A stretch of DNA of 64,000 nucleotides, taken from positions 8,246,001 through 8,310,000 of the forward strand of contig CM060731.1 in NCBI GenBank assembly GCA_030704615.1, in the 5' to 3' direction. The DNA is from Takakia lepidozioides. Taxonomy: Eukaryota > Streptophyta > Takakiopsida > Takakiales > Takakiaceae. Below the pieces are notes generated by a model. That model had not been told where the DNA came from, did no database searches, and worked only from the letters and a program-made list of their open reading frames with translations. Both the position numbers and the translations under genes were made by a program. This document shows, piece by piece, positions 20,080-31,679 of the stretch (position 1 is its first letter; each line of letters opens with the position of its first letter).

Positions 20080-20446
20080 GCGACGCGTGTCAATTGACAT
20101 GAGGAACCACGTGTCAAAATCACGATGCGACACATGCTGACGTCTGATTCCCTCCTCTGCAGTCGGATGGCGTCGCAGTCTGACACGTGGCGTGTTCTGT
20201 AGAGAGCACGTGTCTCTATTACACAGCGGCTGACATGGACCCGTTCAGTCATTCAGTAATGCCAGCGTGTATGACTACCCCCACAGCTGCTCTGGCGCCA
20301 CGTGACAGCCAGCCTGGAGAGTCATATCTGCCATGTCACAACTGACTAGGTCTTTACGTCTGCAGAGTCAGGAAGTCGTAAATGGCTTCCATGACTGCAT
20401 TTGCAGTCATAACACAGAGACGTAAAAGCCGCAATTTGTTGTAGTG
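20080..20446. promoter_or_regulatory. subterminal motif cluster of CACTA-2
   Basis: CACGTG-type words occur near 20108, 20183, 20208 and 20297, followed by GCAGTCAT-type words before the terminus, as in CACTA-1. The last 200 bp of both elements are almost identical. Confidence 0.5.
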
Positions 20447-20538
20447 GGTTATGGGTATTTTTATGGAAAAAACACTAATGTCAGTGTGTGATTAACTTGC
20501 TCAGGATAACTTTGTTTCTCATCCTTTACATGCAACAG

Positions 20539-20604
20539 CGGGGAAGAGGAAACCGATGTTGTTAATTTTGAGTGTCAACGGACTCCTCTGCTACCGGCCA
20601 CCCC
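20539..20604 (+). pseudogene. FCP1-like copy 3, first part of HAD exon, cut by retrotransposon
   Basis: After a CAACAG acceptor the exon reads GKRKPMLLILSVNGLLCYRP, the beginning of the HAD domain. The catalytic DxDG position has become S-V-N-G, so the nucleophile Asp is lost. The exon stops at ACCCC (20600-20604), the target duplication of the chromovirus. The reading frame resumes exactly after the second ACCCC at 51909-51913. The insertion therefore hit the coding exon. Confidence 0.75.
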
Positions 20605-21225
20605 TGTCGTGGCCCTTCGCCTTGAGGGCAGGGGGTCGGGACACAAGAGGGGCTGCCCCTGTGGTGGGGGTAGTGGCAACAATAGATACGGGGGCTGAAG
20701 CACCCTTGAGTGCCCAAAGCACCAAGGAGGCGGAGGCGCTCACTAGGTGGAGCCCCGCACACCGGGTTGCGGTGGGGGTGGTTCCACGAGGGGTGGTGGT
20801 AGCTTAGTGGGACTTAGTGGGGGTGGCATAGGACTCGCCATGGGGGCGGAGACCTTGTGGTGGAAGTCGTGGGGAGTCTTGGGACTCATCACGGTCCAAT
20901 GGGGCCGTGGTGGGTGGGCCAAGATTCACCGCGACTCATCACCGAGAATTGAGGGTTTTCGTGGTGGTTCGCCATAAAATGACATGGTTGTTTGTGAAAC
21001 CCCCGCGGACAGTCACAGAAGTATATATAGGGAGTAGTAACCCCGAGAACGGTGCAAGCCCATTGGTGACCAAAAACTAGTGAGTAAGCATGCGAGCCGG
21101 AAAGCGACCAAGGTGTGGGGAGCTGTTCCGGACTACCATCGATCAAAGGGAATTTCCACTTGGCCCAAATTGAGAAAGAGTCAAGTGGAGGAGTAAAGGG
21201 GGACCGTTATGTCCCAGTGAGCAGC
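20605..21225 (+). repeat. chromovirus 5' LTR, left part
   Basis: This part matches 51183-51803 with scattered, mostly C/T and G/A differences. It is interrupted at GCAGC (21221-21225). The missing last 104 bp of the LTR are found inverted at 45351-45454. Confidence 0.9.
21021..21029 (+). promoter_or_regulatory. TATA box of chromovirus 5' LTR
   Basis: GTATATATAGGG lies in the second half of the LTR and is conserved in the 3' LTR (51600-51609). It is the likely RNA polymerase II promoter of the element. Confidence 0.6.
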
Positions 21226-24200
21226 TATAGATGCATATATTGGTACATATTTATTTTCAGATCGTTTTTGATCTTAAGGGAGACAGTTTAGACATTGTAC
21301 TGCCAAAGCAAGGCAGTTTGTGAGTTATCTGGGAATCGCTGGTAAAGCACGTAGGAATTTAGATGATGTCTAAGACGACCATGGAGGAGCTCTGCCGTCA
21401 AAATGACCGTAGGGAGCTGCATCGACAGCGAGTTAGGTTGCCAATTCGGTACCAATAACGACAACATGCACCTGTTCGAAACAATACATGGCGACTGTTC
21501 CACTCCCGGATTGCGATCTCTCTATTCTCCCGCCTTTCAAGTCCAGTAGGAGCACGCGGCGAGGAGTCTTGGCAATTGGAGGAAACAATCTGTACAGCGA
21601 TGAAATATCGCGACAAAGCAAGTGCTCTATCCGAGCAAACGACGGGTAAAGGAGCTTCCAGGCGAAGTTTTGAACTCCTCAGCGATGAAAAGTGTGTAGG
21701 AGGAAACTCCAGATGATCTGTCACCCAGTGGCAGGGCCAAAAACCCCCTGGGGGCACCACCAGTATTTTTACTGCCAGGAAGCGGCAGACTGCCTGTATG
21801 GCGAAACCATGGAAACCAACCAAAGGTATAGCTTTTCTTCCCCGATTCCCTTGAGATTTTGTGGGCAGCTACAAGTCATCTAATTATAATTTGTCACCAA
21901 GTTTAAGGATTTTTGGAGGTGATGAGAGACAGCACCAAATTATCACGCCGGAGGCAGTTGCGAAAGGCGATTAAATGGAATTCTAGTTCATCCAATGGAT
22001 GAAATCTGGAAATTCGACCTGCAAACTGGAGGGATGAAAAGACAACCTAGTGCCAACTGGTCATCTATTGGATGGATGAAAAACCAGATTTATCATTAAC
22101 ACCAAGGTTTTCCATCCGTGGTTATTATTCTATGGTGTTCTATCGTTTTTAAATTACAGATTCATGTAGGAAATAATAGTTTAAGACTATCTTTCACTAG
22201 TTTAAGAGGCCCCAAAAACACAATAAAAGAAGAGCAGGCTCCTCTTGTTCTTCAATCTAGTCTCATTTCCTTGTTTTGGCCTCTTGCTTGTGTAGTTAGT
22301 TTTGAGCTTGTGGCTCTCTAATATTAGAAGCAAGCATATTGAGAGCAGGATAGTCCTAGCTCAAGGCCTTGTGGCAATTTGAGGCAAGAAGTAGAGGAAG
22401 CGCTCCATGAAGTGGGAGACTTGAGGACGAGTAGGAGTGCCGGAGGAGGACCAAGCTTGAGTACCATTCTACCGAGCGATTTAGTGCATCCCAAGCACCA
22501 CTTGTTTCAGAGGGTGACTTACCATACATTCTTGACCTTTGAATTCATTCATTTCATTTGTTGTTCAAGCTTTGTCCAAAGAAAGGACCTTATAAACATT
22601 GTTTGCTAAAAAACTAACCCTCTTTCAAGAGGATGTGTGTGCATCTCTATGTACATGTGTGAAGAGCACAGGTGTGAAGCCCCAGGAAACAGGGCCTTAG
22701 GAATCTAACCCAATTACGTCATGGAGTGAGGGTAGATTTCCATTATTATGTTTGGAGAGAGGGTGGGCTTGCATAAAGTGGCGAAGCTCTTGTCAAATTT
22801 CCCTTTCTAGCTTAGTGATGACGGCCATATTGCATGAGACGGCGAAGCTACAGCCAAAATTTCTATATTATTAAGATCATATCTATGATTCATAAGCCCC
22901 CTGGCCATAGAGGACCATGGGAGGCGTTGCTAACTAAGCGGTTAAGCTATTTTGTAGAGGGCCGCCAAAAAGGGCAGATCCCAGCACTTAAGTGCTGGCG
23001 CCTTAGGCACCTTTGGGTTGGAGGTCAACCAAGGAGGTTGCCTAGAATTGCCATGGAGTGGCGCCTCTAACGCGGGTGGCGCGGCCTGCCCCCGTGGGAA
23101 GAGTTGACCCCTGGAGCAAAGTACGCTCACTGGGGTACTGCGTGGCAGCACCAGGCGCCATAGCTGAGCCTGCGCAGGTACGACACGAGCGGTAGAGACG
23201 ACGGAGCCTGCCTATTACCCACTGGACCCGCACCGGCGACAGGCCAGCCACGCCGTGCCACGTAGCGCTGGCCGCGGGGTATCTGTCTTAATCACTGGAT
23301 AATTCGATGGACCCCGCCAGGGACTTTAAGGCAGGTTTTTTTCTCCGTATGCCTTTGATTTCTTGTGCATTATTCATAGTATTCTTCTTGCATGAGAATA
23401 AGGGCGTGTTTTAGCCAAGAATAAGAGATGGCTAGAACCATTGGATAGGCCCCGGCAAGGCCATCAGTTTGATATGTATTCCGAGGTTTGTGAAAGCACG
23501 GCTCACGGGTATATGCCACAGGCAGAGAGGGAGAGCCCAGAGACAGGGAGGAGAGAATCCATTTGGGGTTTCACAAGGTAGAAGATGACATGTTTCAACT
23601 TCGTTCTAGGCTGGTTGCCTGCCAGGGTGGCGAACAGATGAGAAATTGTTGGGCGACACATTTCATTCATCCTGGCCCGGTGATGGTTTAAGTTGCTAAT
23701 ACGCTCTTGAGTGGTTTGGTGTAGGAATTTAGGGGCGCTCCCAAGTGGAGAGCGGTTCCCCAACGCTCCCGGCATAAAAGGGCGTTCCCAGGGCGTTCCC
23801 CTGGTATCTTGAGGGTAATTTAGTTAGCTCCAGCATCATGCGATGATTCTCTATTTCTACAAATTTCATGCATTTGTAGGAATATTTTAATGATTTGTCT
23901 TTATTATTTAGCAGGGAAATTCACCTTTATTAAGGGATTTTATCCGGACCCCCTTAACTTCGAAACGTAAGTTTAAAGGGCAGTATTGCCCCCTTCCGCC
24001 GAGGTTACTTGAAGTCAAGTACCCGGCCGCTGGGGGGGGCTTGGGCCAAGGAACGGCCTTTGTTATTAGACCTCGGGAATTACTTAGAGGTTTAATTATT
24101 ATCATTCACCCGATGGACTGACCATTGAGGTGACATTTTGGGATCGCTCTAAGCAGGAGAGACTGACTTGGGAAAGCGGATCCGGTCCCTTCCTAGGAGG

Positions 24201-24633
24201 TAAGACACTCATCCACCTCGGGGTTTAGGGGGGGGGCATTGGGCGGGAGATAGATGATCCCCGCCTCTCTAGGCTCGGGATTCGTTTTGTGAAGGGATTT
24301 GAAGGTTTGTCCCAGTTATAAGCGTGTTGGGAGTCCAGGCATGTAGGAAGTAGTAATAAACAAAGACTTGGAAGACAATTACGATTTAAGACATAGAAAA
24401 CCCATAAACAAAACGTAGGACTAGGAAACGCAAATCGTCCTGTGAAGTAGAGTTGTTAAGCTTTGCTTTGCCGGTAGGAATTAGACTATCTAGATCCGTT
24501 CATAACTGCCACGGATCCTTGCACTTACCACAGCCGGGTAGGCGGTTCGTTGAGCCCAACCTACACCGCAACTTGCCACGACCCCCTAGGCTAGTATGTC
24601 GTCACCCTGGCCACGTGCGACCAGGGCTCGTCA
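21226..24633 (+). repeat. LTR-B copy 1 (5' LTR of the Tat-like element)
   Basis: It begins TATAGATGCATATATTGG (TG changed to TA) and ends CAGGGCTCGTCA. It is repeated at 33382-42281 (with the hAT inserted) and, on the minus strand, at 45460-48779. Relative to the other two copies it lacks about 90 bp near 23620. A 76-residue open frame at 22379-22609 is kept in all copies only because the copies are similar. No protein family is recognised. Confidence 0.9.
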
Positions 24634-24653
24634 TATTTTGGTGCGTCTGCCGG
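24634..24653 (+). other. primer-binding site region of the Tat-like element
   Basis: TATTTTGGTGCGTCTGCCGG follows the LTR end directly. The position and TTTTGG-G start match the primer-binding sites of plant Tat/Athila elements. Which tRNA primes it was not determined. Confidence 0.5.
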
Positions 24654-24878
24654 AAGGTAGGTAAAAGTCAGGGCCTTTAAAAGTACTTATGGATGAAGTA
24701 ATGATATTTGTCCTTGTGCTAGTTCTTCTTACTTTTTGTTTTATTGCTTATTCATGAAGTTGCTTCATTACGTGGAGGTCGAGGAACCCCAAGATCATAT
24801 TGATTAGAATCTCTTGCATGAGAATTTTGAGACAAGTCACTGTAAGGACTAACTTTATGGCAATCCTGGAGGTGCAGC

Positions 24879-25646
24879 ATGATCACCGACCAGATGGCAG
24901 CCCATCGTTTCCACTTGTCATTTGAGGCTCGCGTTGTGGGCCTATATCGTGTCGTTTCAGGCACCCGATCCGGCGAAGTACGGACAGAAGATGCCATTGT
25001 GGTCTGCAGGTTAATGCGCAGACGTATCTTGGACATCGCTGAAGAGTACCGTGGGTACTGGATTTTGGCCAAAGTAGGGCCGTTGGGAGACAGGGCTCTT
25101 ACCTCTCCCATCTCTTCTTTTTTCAGATTCAATACGCGTTGGCCCGGATATTGCCAACCCCCCTTCTTAGGGAATCTCAACGTGCAATCCTTGCTTGAAG
25201 CACATCTCGCCTGGCAAGTGGCTTATTTAGGGTGTTGCCCTCTATGTCGAACCATTGCTGACGAGGGAATCAATTTTCATCGTCCCCGTCCCACTATCCG
25301 GAGGTCTGGAGAAGCTATCTCCTATCTAACCAAGAAGAGTTTTATTGACCTTCCTTTTGATTGGATGTGTTGGTTGTTTGGGTGTGGATTAGAAGACTAT
25401 CTGGAGGTAGAGGAACGTCTGCCTCATCCGAACACTACCATCACCTATATCTGTCCACCCAGATTTTACAACAGCCGCAGTGAAAGTGCAGCAGCATTGA
25501 TCATTGAATTAATCACTGACGGCCGATTGGACGTGGCGCTGACCATACATGATATTACTTGGATTGAGGGGCGGACCCAGAGCGGCCACCGCCATTTTAC
25601 TGTGCACGGGAAATCCCCACCAGTTTCCTCCCTATCATTCCCTTAA
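24879..25646 (+). CDS. extra ORF upstream of gag in the Tat-like element
   Basis: A 255-codon frame starts at ATG 24879 and is open to TAA. It lies between the primer-binding site and gag, the position of the extra ORF1 described for Ogre-type elements of the Tat lineage. The middle has several aromatic/cysteine pairs (WMCWLFGCG, CCPLC, CPPRFYN). There is no zinc finger I can name. The sequence is not similar to gag, protease or pol patterns. It is the only intact frame of the element, which may be chance or may reflect a younger domain. The function is unknown. Confidence 0.5.
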   Translation: MITDQMAAHRFHLSFEARVVGLYRVVSGTRSGEVRTEDAIVVCRLMRRRILDIAEEYRGYWILAKVGPLGDRALTSPISSFFRFNTRWPGYCQPPFLGNLNVQSLLEAHLAWQVAYLGCCPLCRTIADEGINFHRPRPTIRRSGEAISYLTKKSFIDLPFDWMCWLFGCGLEDYLEVEERLPHPNTTITYICPPRFYNSRSESAAALIIELITDGRLDVALTIHDITWIEGRTQSGHRHFTVHGKSPPVSSLSFP

Positions 25647-25909
25647 AGATAGTGCATGATATTTCTTCCGTTAGCAGCTCTCCTTGGACCTCAGCGCCAG
25701 GGTCACCTATGGGAATAGACGAGGACTTGCCAGCAGCAGAATCAGACTCAGACTCATAAACTAGAAGTTTGGGAAAGATAGAGTGAGAAGGAGAGAACAC
25801 TGAAAGTTCTTCGGACATCGAGTGTTCACGAGTGGTTTCCCCTATATCTAGTCCCCCTTATACCCCACCGGCCAGGTCAAGGAGTCCCACGCCATCATCA
25901 GTGTCAATC

Positions 25910-26940
25910 ATGGCACATATTCCAGGACCTCCTGAGGTACCCATTGTGGTTCCAGCAGGTTTACCCCCGCTCACATTGCCCAGGCATCTGCCTTGGTTCT
26001 CCGGGGAAGCACATGAAAATCCAGAATATCATGTGAAGAGCTTCATTCAATGTTGCTACTCTAACCAAGCACTAAATGATGCCTATTGGCTGATATGGTT
26101 TCCCACAACCATGAGGGGAAGAGCATCTACTTGGTATTGGCAACAGGCTCCAGGTATATTTATTACTTGGCAGCAGATTCATGACGCATTTCTCGATCAT
26201 TTTCGGGTAGTCCACCAGTTTACCAGTGTCTTGATGGCACTGGCAAGGATTCGCCAAGGCCCCACAGAGGAGGTAGCAGACTTCAAGATGCGATTCAGGG
26301 AGCTAATGCGACTCCAGAACCCTTTGACCCCCCTAGATGATGGGGTACTCAAAGATTGTTTTTTGAGTGGATTACGAGAGGCCACTCACTTTCATGTTTT
26401 GCAGCAAAGACCTGCAACGCTGGTAGATGCCATACAAGTGGGCAAGGAATTCGACAACATGCATCGCCAAGTACAACGAGCTAAGATGCCCGACTTTGCT
26501 CTACCATCTTACATTCAATCGAGCCCGCACAGGAGCCGGCACCATTAGCGGTAATCCAGCATGCGTTGCATTACACGCCATCTTATGTAGGAGGAGTGAG
26601 ACCCTACGCCCCAGCAGCGTCCCCGACACCCGTAGTAGCGCCAACGGTACCGCAATACACGAATGCTGTTCCTACCAACTCACAAGCAGATTCAAGCGGG
26701 CAATCCGATTTGCAAGTGGGCCATCTAGAGGCACAAGTCACTTCTCTCATCAAGACCATTGAAACAATGGGCGACCGCATGAGCTCAATCGGTCAGCAGA
26801 TTACCAGCTATGTGGGGTACCGAGATGCGGCCCCAGTTGGAGAGTCCGGCCCCAACCCGGCCAAGGTATGGTGTTCCAATTGCAACAACTCGGGACATGC
26901 GTCTCAACATTGTCCAATCCCGTTCGGGAAAGGCAGGTAA
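25910..26940 (+). pseudogene. gag of the Tat-like element
   Basis: After MAHIPGPPEV comes the plant gag (retrotransposon capsid) pattern: LPWFSGEAHENPEYHVKSF, then WFPTTMRGRASTWYW, then VADFKMRFREL and DCFLSGLRE. A frameshift near 26548-26566 is followed by a Pro/Ser/Ala-rich region, a short coiled coil (QVTSLIKTIETMGDRMSSI) and a CCHC zinc knuckle CSNCNNSGHASQHC (26874-26915). A second CCHC (CQKCGRTTHPTENC, 27001-27042) follows in another frame. Gag forms the particle and packages RNA. The frame breaks make this copy inactive. Confidence 0.85.
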
Positions 26941-27463
26941 GCCGGAACCCAACTTATCAAGATAAACCAAAAAGGCAATTCAATCAATCCCATAGAGGAT
27001 GTCAAAAGTGTGGAAGAACCACCCACCCAACTGAAAATTGTTGGAGTGACATTGTGTGTGTCTGCATTGTGGCCAATGAGGTCACCCCTTGGACAAATAT
27101 CCTCATAGACAAGTGGACCAGCCTACGCCGGCCACCATTCAACAAGTAGAGAGGAATTTGGAAGGGCAGCGAGCACCCTTCCCGGATCAGTATACCACTG
27201 AACCACCCAACCCTCTACCACAATAGCATAGCATGTATTTTGCTACTCCAACGCAGATAGCGCAATGGCCTAGAACAGATCAGGCAGGCCCATCATATTC
27301 TGGGGGCAATGCAGCTATGGGACAGAATTCCTGAGCAGCCTATTCAAATCCTGCGGCTCAGATAGCCCAGGGTTCTTCTAATACGTGGTCTCCCCCTCAG
27401 GATGTCAGGGTGCAGGGAGGGCAGCAGGCGTTTACTTCAGGGCCATCCTAGCAGCAGGCCAGT

Positions 27464-28486
27464 ATGCATCCCGGTCAGTCGTCCCGTCAACAGGAGACGC
27501 AGCACCAAGTCAATTGGATTTCCAGTGAGCTCGGCGCCACTCAAACTACGCAGGCTAGCCCAGAGGAAGGTAGCTATGCAGTAATGACCCGACAACAACG
27601 AGATACGCTAGGGAAAGGCCCTGGGTATGTGACGTCAGAGTCAGCCACATCGGCATCAGAACAGGAAGATCTGAACTTTAAAGTCATGAAGTCAGACGCA
27701 CGGAAGGTGGCGGAAACTGTACTCGGGGAGGAAGAGGATACCCATCCCAAGGAGAAGGAGGTAGCATTTGCAGAGACCAAATCTCCGGCAGTCCGGCCAA
27801 CCATTTCTCGGCCCATTTTGACATCCAGAACAAAGAGTCCAGCCAATCGACCAGTAACACCAGCGAAGCTTCCCAAAAGGAGAACACACTCCACTATGCG
27901 CTTCACCTATGAGTTGGAGCCGTATAATCTAATGGAAGACTTGCGCCACATTCAGGCAAACATTACATTTGCCCAACTCATAGCATTGGCACCAACAGTC
28001 CGACATGCTCTCAAGGCATCCTTGGTGAGGAAGCGAGTAGGTACTTTTGCTCAGACCCACCACATTAACGCCCATGTCGACCCGGGCCCAGTAGAAATAG
28101 AAGTGGAGATTGCAGACCGTCTGATACGACGTTGTTTAGTGGATGATGGGAGCTCCGTCAACATCATGCCACTCTCCACCTTGTCAAAGTTAGGATTGAA
28201 CATGACAGGGGAGTCTCCATTAACTATCAGACTGGCTGACCAACAAAAGATCAGACCAGTGGGTCACTTAGCGAATGTTCGACTTAAGACCGGAGGCTAC
28301 ACGTATGCAGTAGACTTCCAAATCATAGATTTCCCTATTGATGAGTATTCCTACGCACTCCTATTAGGGAGGCCATGGTTGGTCCAGTCCCGAGCTCGAA
28401 CGGACTGGGGGGCAGGTACCATCACTTATGGGATAAAACCTTACACGACTACAGTCGCTTTTCTTTCGGGAGCACCTCACAGATGA
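27464..28486 (+). pseudogene. protease region of the Tat-like element
   Basis: A 340-codon frame has a long linker rich in Ser/Thr/Pro/Glu. It then has the retropepsin pattern IRRCLVDDGSSVNIMPLSTL (D-D-G-S replacing the usual D-T-G/D-S-G), and YALLLGRPWL followed by a hydrophobic strand. The enzyme would cut the gag-pol polyprotein. The frame is separated from gag and from RT by stops. Confidence 0.8.
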
Positions 28487-29013
28487 GGATGAGCTCAGCA
28501 TGATTGGTTTTGAAGAGGAATATGTGGACTTGAGTGAGGAGGACTGGTGGACAGATAGAGATCCATCCAACGTCACATGCCCACCGAGTACTAGCAACCA
28601 GCACCGCGCCTCGCAGGGAGGTTAAGCGAAGGAAGGTAGGACTAGAGGACGCAGTCAAGTCCCTAGGTCCGGGTTTATATGAATGCGAGTCTGATGCAGA
28701 TTGCATCGCCTGGTTGTTCGGAGAAAACCAAGGCAAGGAGGTGGTGGTACACTCGGTATCAACTGAGGCACTTCCAGAGTTAAAGTCACTAACCAAGCTC
28801 TTCTTGATATCCGCCGAACAAGTTGGTCTGCAGGAACCGGAGATTCCTCAGGAGGAGAACGGCGAGAGCATTGAAATGAGAATTGTAGAGGAGGCCGACC
28901 TAGAAAGGGATGTGATGAAACATAGTGCCCCCTACATTCCATATTTACAACAAGGGTCAAACGGATCAAGGTTTTAACCAGGATCAACCTTCACAGCCGA
29001 GCCAACAACGCAA

Positions 29014-30436
29014 TTGGTCGATATGGCGGTGGGAGGAGAATCACCCAAGATGGTGAAGGTTGGATCCCATTTGACAGCAGAACAAGCGGCAGAGTACCAG
29101 ACCATGTTCAAAGAATTTAGAGACATCTTCGCGTGGTCCTACACCGAGTTGAAAGGGGTGCCCTCTTATGTGGCCATGCACTCTATTCCCCTGATTCCGG
29201 GAGCTACACCATGACAACAGCGAGAAAGGAGGGTGAACCCCAATCTGGCTCTTCTCATCAAAGCAGAAATCGAAAAACTGCTAGCCGCTGAGTTTATCTT
29301 TCCAGTGGAGACATCAGCCTGGGTGTCCCCCATGGTGATCGTTCAAAAAAAGAACAGAGGATTAAGGGTATGCGTGGACTTCCGCCCCCTTAACAAGGTA
29401 ACGCACAAGGATCATTTTCCCTTGTCGTTTATAGACACATTAGTGGAAGAGGTAGCAGGGAAGGAACTCTACTCTTTCATGGATGGATTCTTGGGCTACA
29501 ATCAAGTGTTGATCGACCCGAAAGTTGTGCTGAAGACCACATTCGCCTCACCCTGGGGAACATTTGCCTACACAAGGATGCCCTTTGGCTTGTGCAATGC
29601 ACCCCTGACATTTCAGAGGGTCATGACGTATGCTTTCTCAGACATTGTGAGAAAGAATCTAGTCATTTTCTTAGATGACTTTTGTTGCAACGGGGACGCG
29701 AAGGATCACGTTGTGGCACTACAAGAATGCTTCATCCGGTGCAGAGAAAATAGGATATCTCGCAATCCAATGAAGTGCGTATTCGCAGTCACACATGGAT
29801 TGCTCCTAGGACATATAGTGTCCAGAGACGGCGTGGCGACAGACCCCGCAAAAGTAAGCGCCATTGTCGAACTTCCCGCACCAGAGACGTCGTCCAAAGT
29901 GAAGGGATTCCTTGGCCACACAGGGTGGTATAGGAAATTTATGGATAAGTATGCCGCAGAGGCATTACCTCTGACTCGACTATTGAGGAAGAACCGGGTA
30001 TTTTCCTGGGATGCAGGGTGTCAAGAGTCTTTTGAAATGCTCAAGACGATTGGTGTCTGCACCAGTCTTGGCAGCTCCGGATTGGAACACGTCTTTTCAT
30101 GTTTATGTTGATGCTTCAGCGGTGGCAGTAGGATGTGCCCTTTGCCAACTAGACGCTGATGGCCATGATCATCCAATATCTTTCGCTAGTCGACAGCCGA
30201 CATTTGCTGAGACTAGGTACAACACCACGGAGCTAGAGGCTCTGGGAATGATTTTTGCCGTGAAGAAATATCGGCATTATTTATTGGAGACCCCGTTTAC
30301 ATTCTTTGTTGATCACATGGCATTGCGGTACTTGATCAACAAACCTGACCTGACAGGGAGAATAGCAAGATGGGTCATTTTACTTCAGGAATTCGACTAC
30401 AAGGTAGTCTACAAACCGGGAAGGCTGAATGCCTAG
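29014..30436 (+). pseudogene. reverse transcriptase-RNase H of the Tat-like element
   Basis: The RT motifs are in order: WVSPMVIVQKKNRGLRVCVD, FRPLNKVTHKDHFPL, FASPWGTFAYTRMPFGLCNA and IFLDDF at the catalytic site, where most Ty3 elements have YxDD. Then follow LGHIVS and the thumb region GFLGHTGWYRKFM. After a frame change near 30050, RNase H is seen: FHVYVDASAVAVGCAL, YNTTELEALGM and FFVDHMALRYL. The region starts behind a stop near 29212 (after PGATP) and ends at a stop after KPGRLNA. The L for Y change next to DD needs checking against relatives. This copy is broken. Confidence 0.9.
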
Positions 30437-31679
30437 GCCGACCATCTCTCGCGGTTGTCAGAGAAGATAGGGGACGAGCCTATAGACGATGATTTTCCGG
30501 ATGCCTTCTTGTTCTCGATTGAGACGGTTCCTCCTTGGTACGAGCACATTGCTCAGTATCTTAGCACCCTGGAATTTCCACCAGGAATGGATCGACACGC
30601 ACGAAGACGACTTCGATTGCGCAGTATGAAGTTTGCTCTTGTGGGAGGGCAACTTTATAGGAGGGGATTGGATGGACTCTTGAGGCAATGCGTCACTCCA
30701 GAGGAGGTTCCCCAGATTTTAGAGTCAGCTCATGACAGCATGTGCGGAGGACACTTTGCAGGGCGACTCACGGTCCAAAAGATTTTGAGGGCAGGATATT
30801 ACAGGTCCTCCATGTTCAAATATGCGCACATACATGTGCGAAAATACGACTCTTGCCAGAGGTACGCTAAAAGGGATAACAGGCTTGGAATGCCGTTAGT
30901 TCCTACTCTCCCCCTTGCTCCGTTTGAGAAGTGGGGAATCGACTACGTAGGGGAAGTGCACCCCACTTCAAGTCGACAAAATCGCTACATCATCGTAGCC
31001 ACTGAGTATCTGACCAAGTGGGCAGAGGCCAAGGTGGTCAAGAGGACCAACGCCCAGGTAACCGCCTCTTTCATTTACGAAAATATTATTTCCCGATTCG
31101 GATGCCCCAAGGAGATAGTGAGTGACAGGGGCTCTCACTTTATTAACGACGTCATCGAAGAAATGATGACAACATTCTCTATCAAGCATCGCAAGGCTAC
31201 CCCCTATCATCCTCAGACAAGTAGTCAAGTAGAGCGCCAATTAGACCTTGTGCAACATCCTCTCCAAAACAATTAAAGAGCACAAGCGGGACTGGGACAC
31301 CAAGTTGATCTCAGCTTTGTGGGCGTTTCGCACTATACATAAGGTAACCACTCGACACACCCCCTTTTCATTGGTTTACGGGGTGGAGTCCATTATGCCC
31401 ATTGAAACAGAGATTCCCTCATTGCGACTGGCCATCACCGAGAGATTGGCAACATCCGAGTCCCTGAAAGAACGACTCGAGATGCTAGAGGGGTTAGACA
31501 AGCTTTGGCAGGCAGCAACTCAACACATTGAGGCCGTCCAGCGAAGGAGGAAGACTCGGTTTGACCTGAAGCGCAAAAAGAGGATTTTTGATCCAAGAGA
31601 TCTGGTATTATTGTTCGACAGTCGTAACGAGGAATTCAACGCCAAGTTCGACTCATACTGGATGGGGCCCAGTCTTTGA
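30437..31679 (+). pseudogene. integrase of the Tat-like element
   Basis: The H-H-C-C zinc-binding part is degenerate (ESAHDSMCGGHFAGRLTVQK, HIHVRKYDSCQRY). The DDE core is visible: WGIDYVGEVHPTS, VSDRGSHFIN and YHPQTSSQVER (Glu follows). A frameshift near 31245 leads to the C-terminal part (WAFRTIHKVTTRHTPFSLVYG). There is no chromodomain. The frame stops at 31677-31679, shortly after YWMGP. Confidence 0.9.

Larger units (their letters stand above)
15540..20446. mobile_element. CACTA-2: second CACTA element, related to CACTA-1
   Basis: The terminal inverted repeats are nearly identical to those of CACTA-1 (CACTACAACAGATTGCGGCT ... GCAATTTGTTGTAGTG). The target duplication is GGT (15537-15539 and 20447-20449). 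The first 650 bp and last 230 bp are close copies of CACTA-1, including the SINE. The inside differs: no sugar-transporter exons, but many duplicated PPR and OSB-like fragments. It is 4907 bp with no transposase seen. It lies in an intron-like interval of FCP1-like copy 3. Confidence 0.9.

Noticed and set aside
20556-20807. An 83-codon plus-strand frame beginning in the FCP1-like exon
   Set aside because: It runs from the exon across the insertion point into the chromovirus LTR, so it is a chance fusion frame.
22379-22609. A 76-codon frame repeated at 34530-34769 and 47583-47813 (-), suggestive of a conserved small protein
   Set aside because: It lies inside LTR-B, and its conservation is explained by the three LTR copies. 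No family pattern is visible.
23040-23280. GC-rich open frames near 23042-23251 on the minus strand
   Set aside because: Part of LTR-B with frame breaks in the other copies; no protein pattern.
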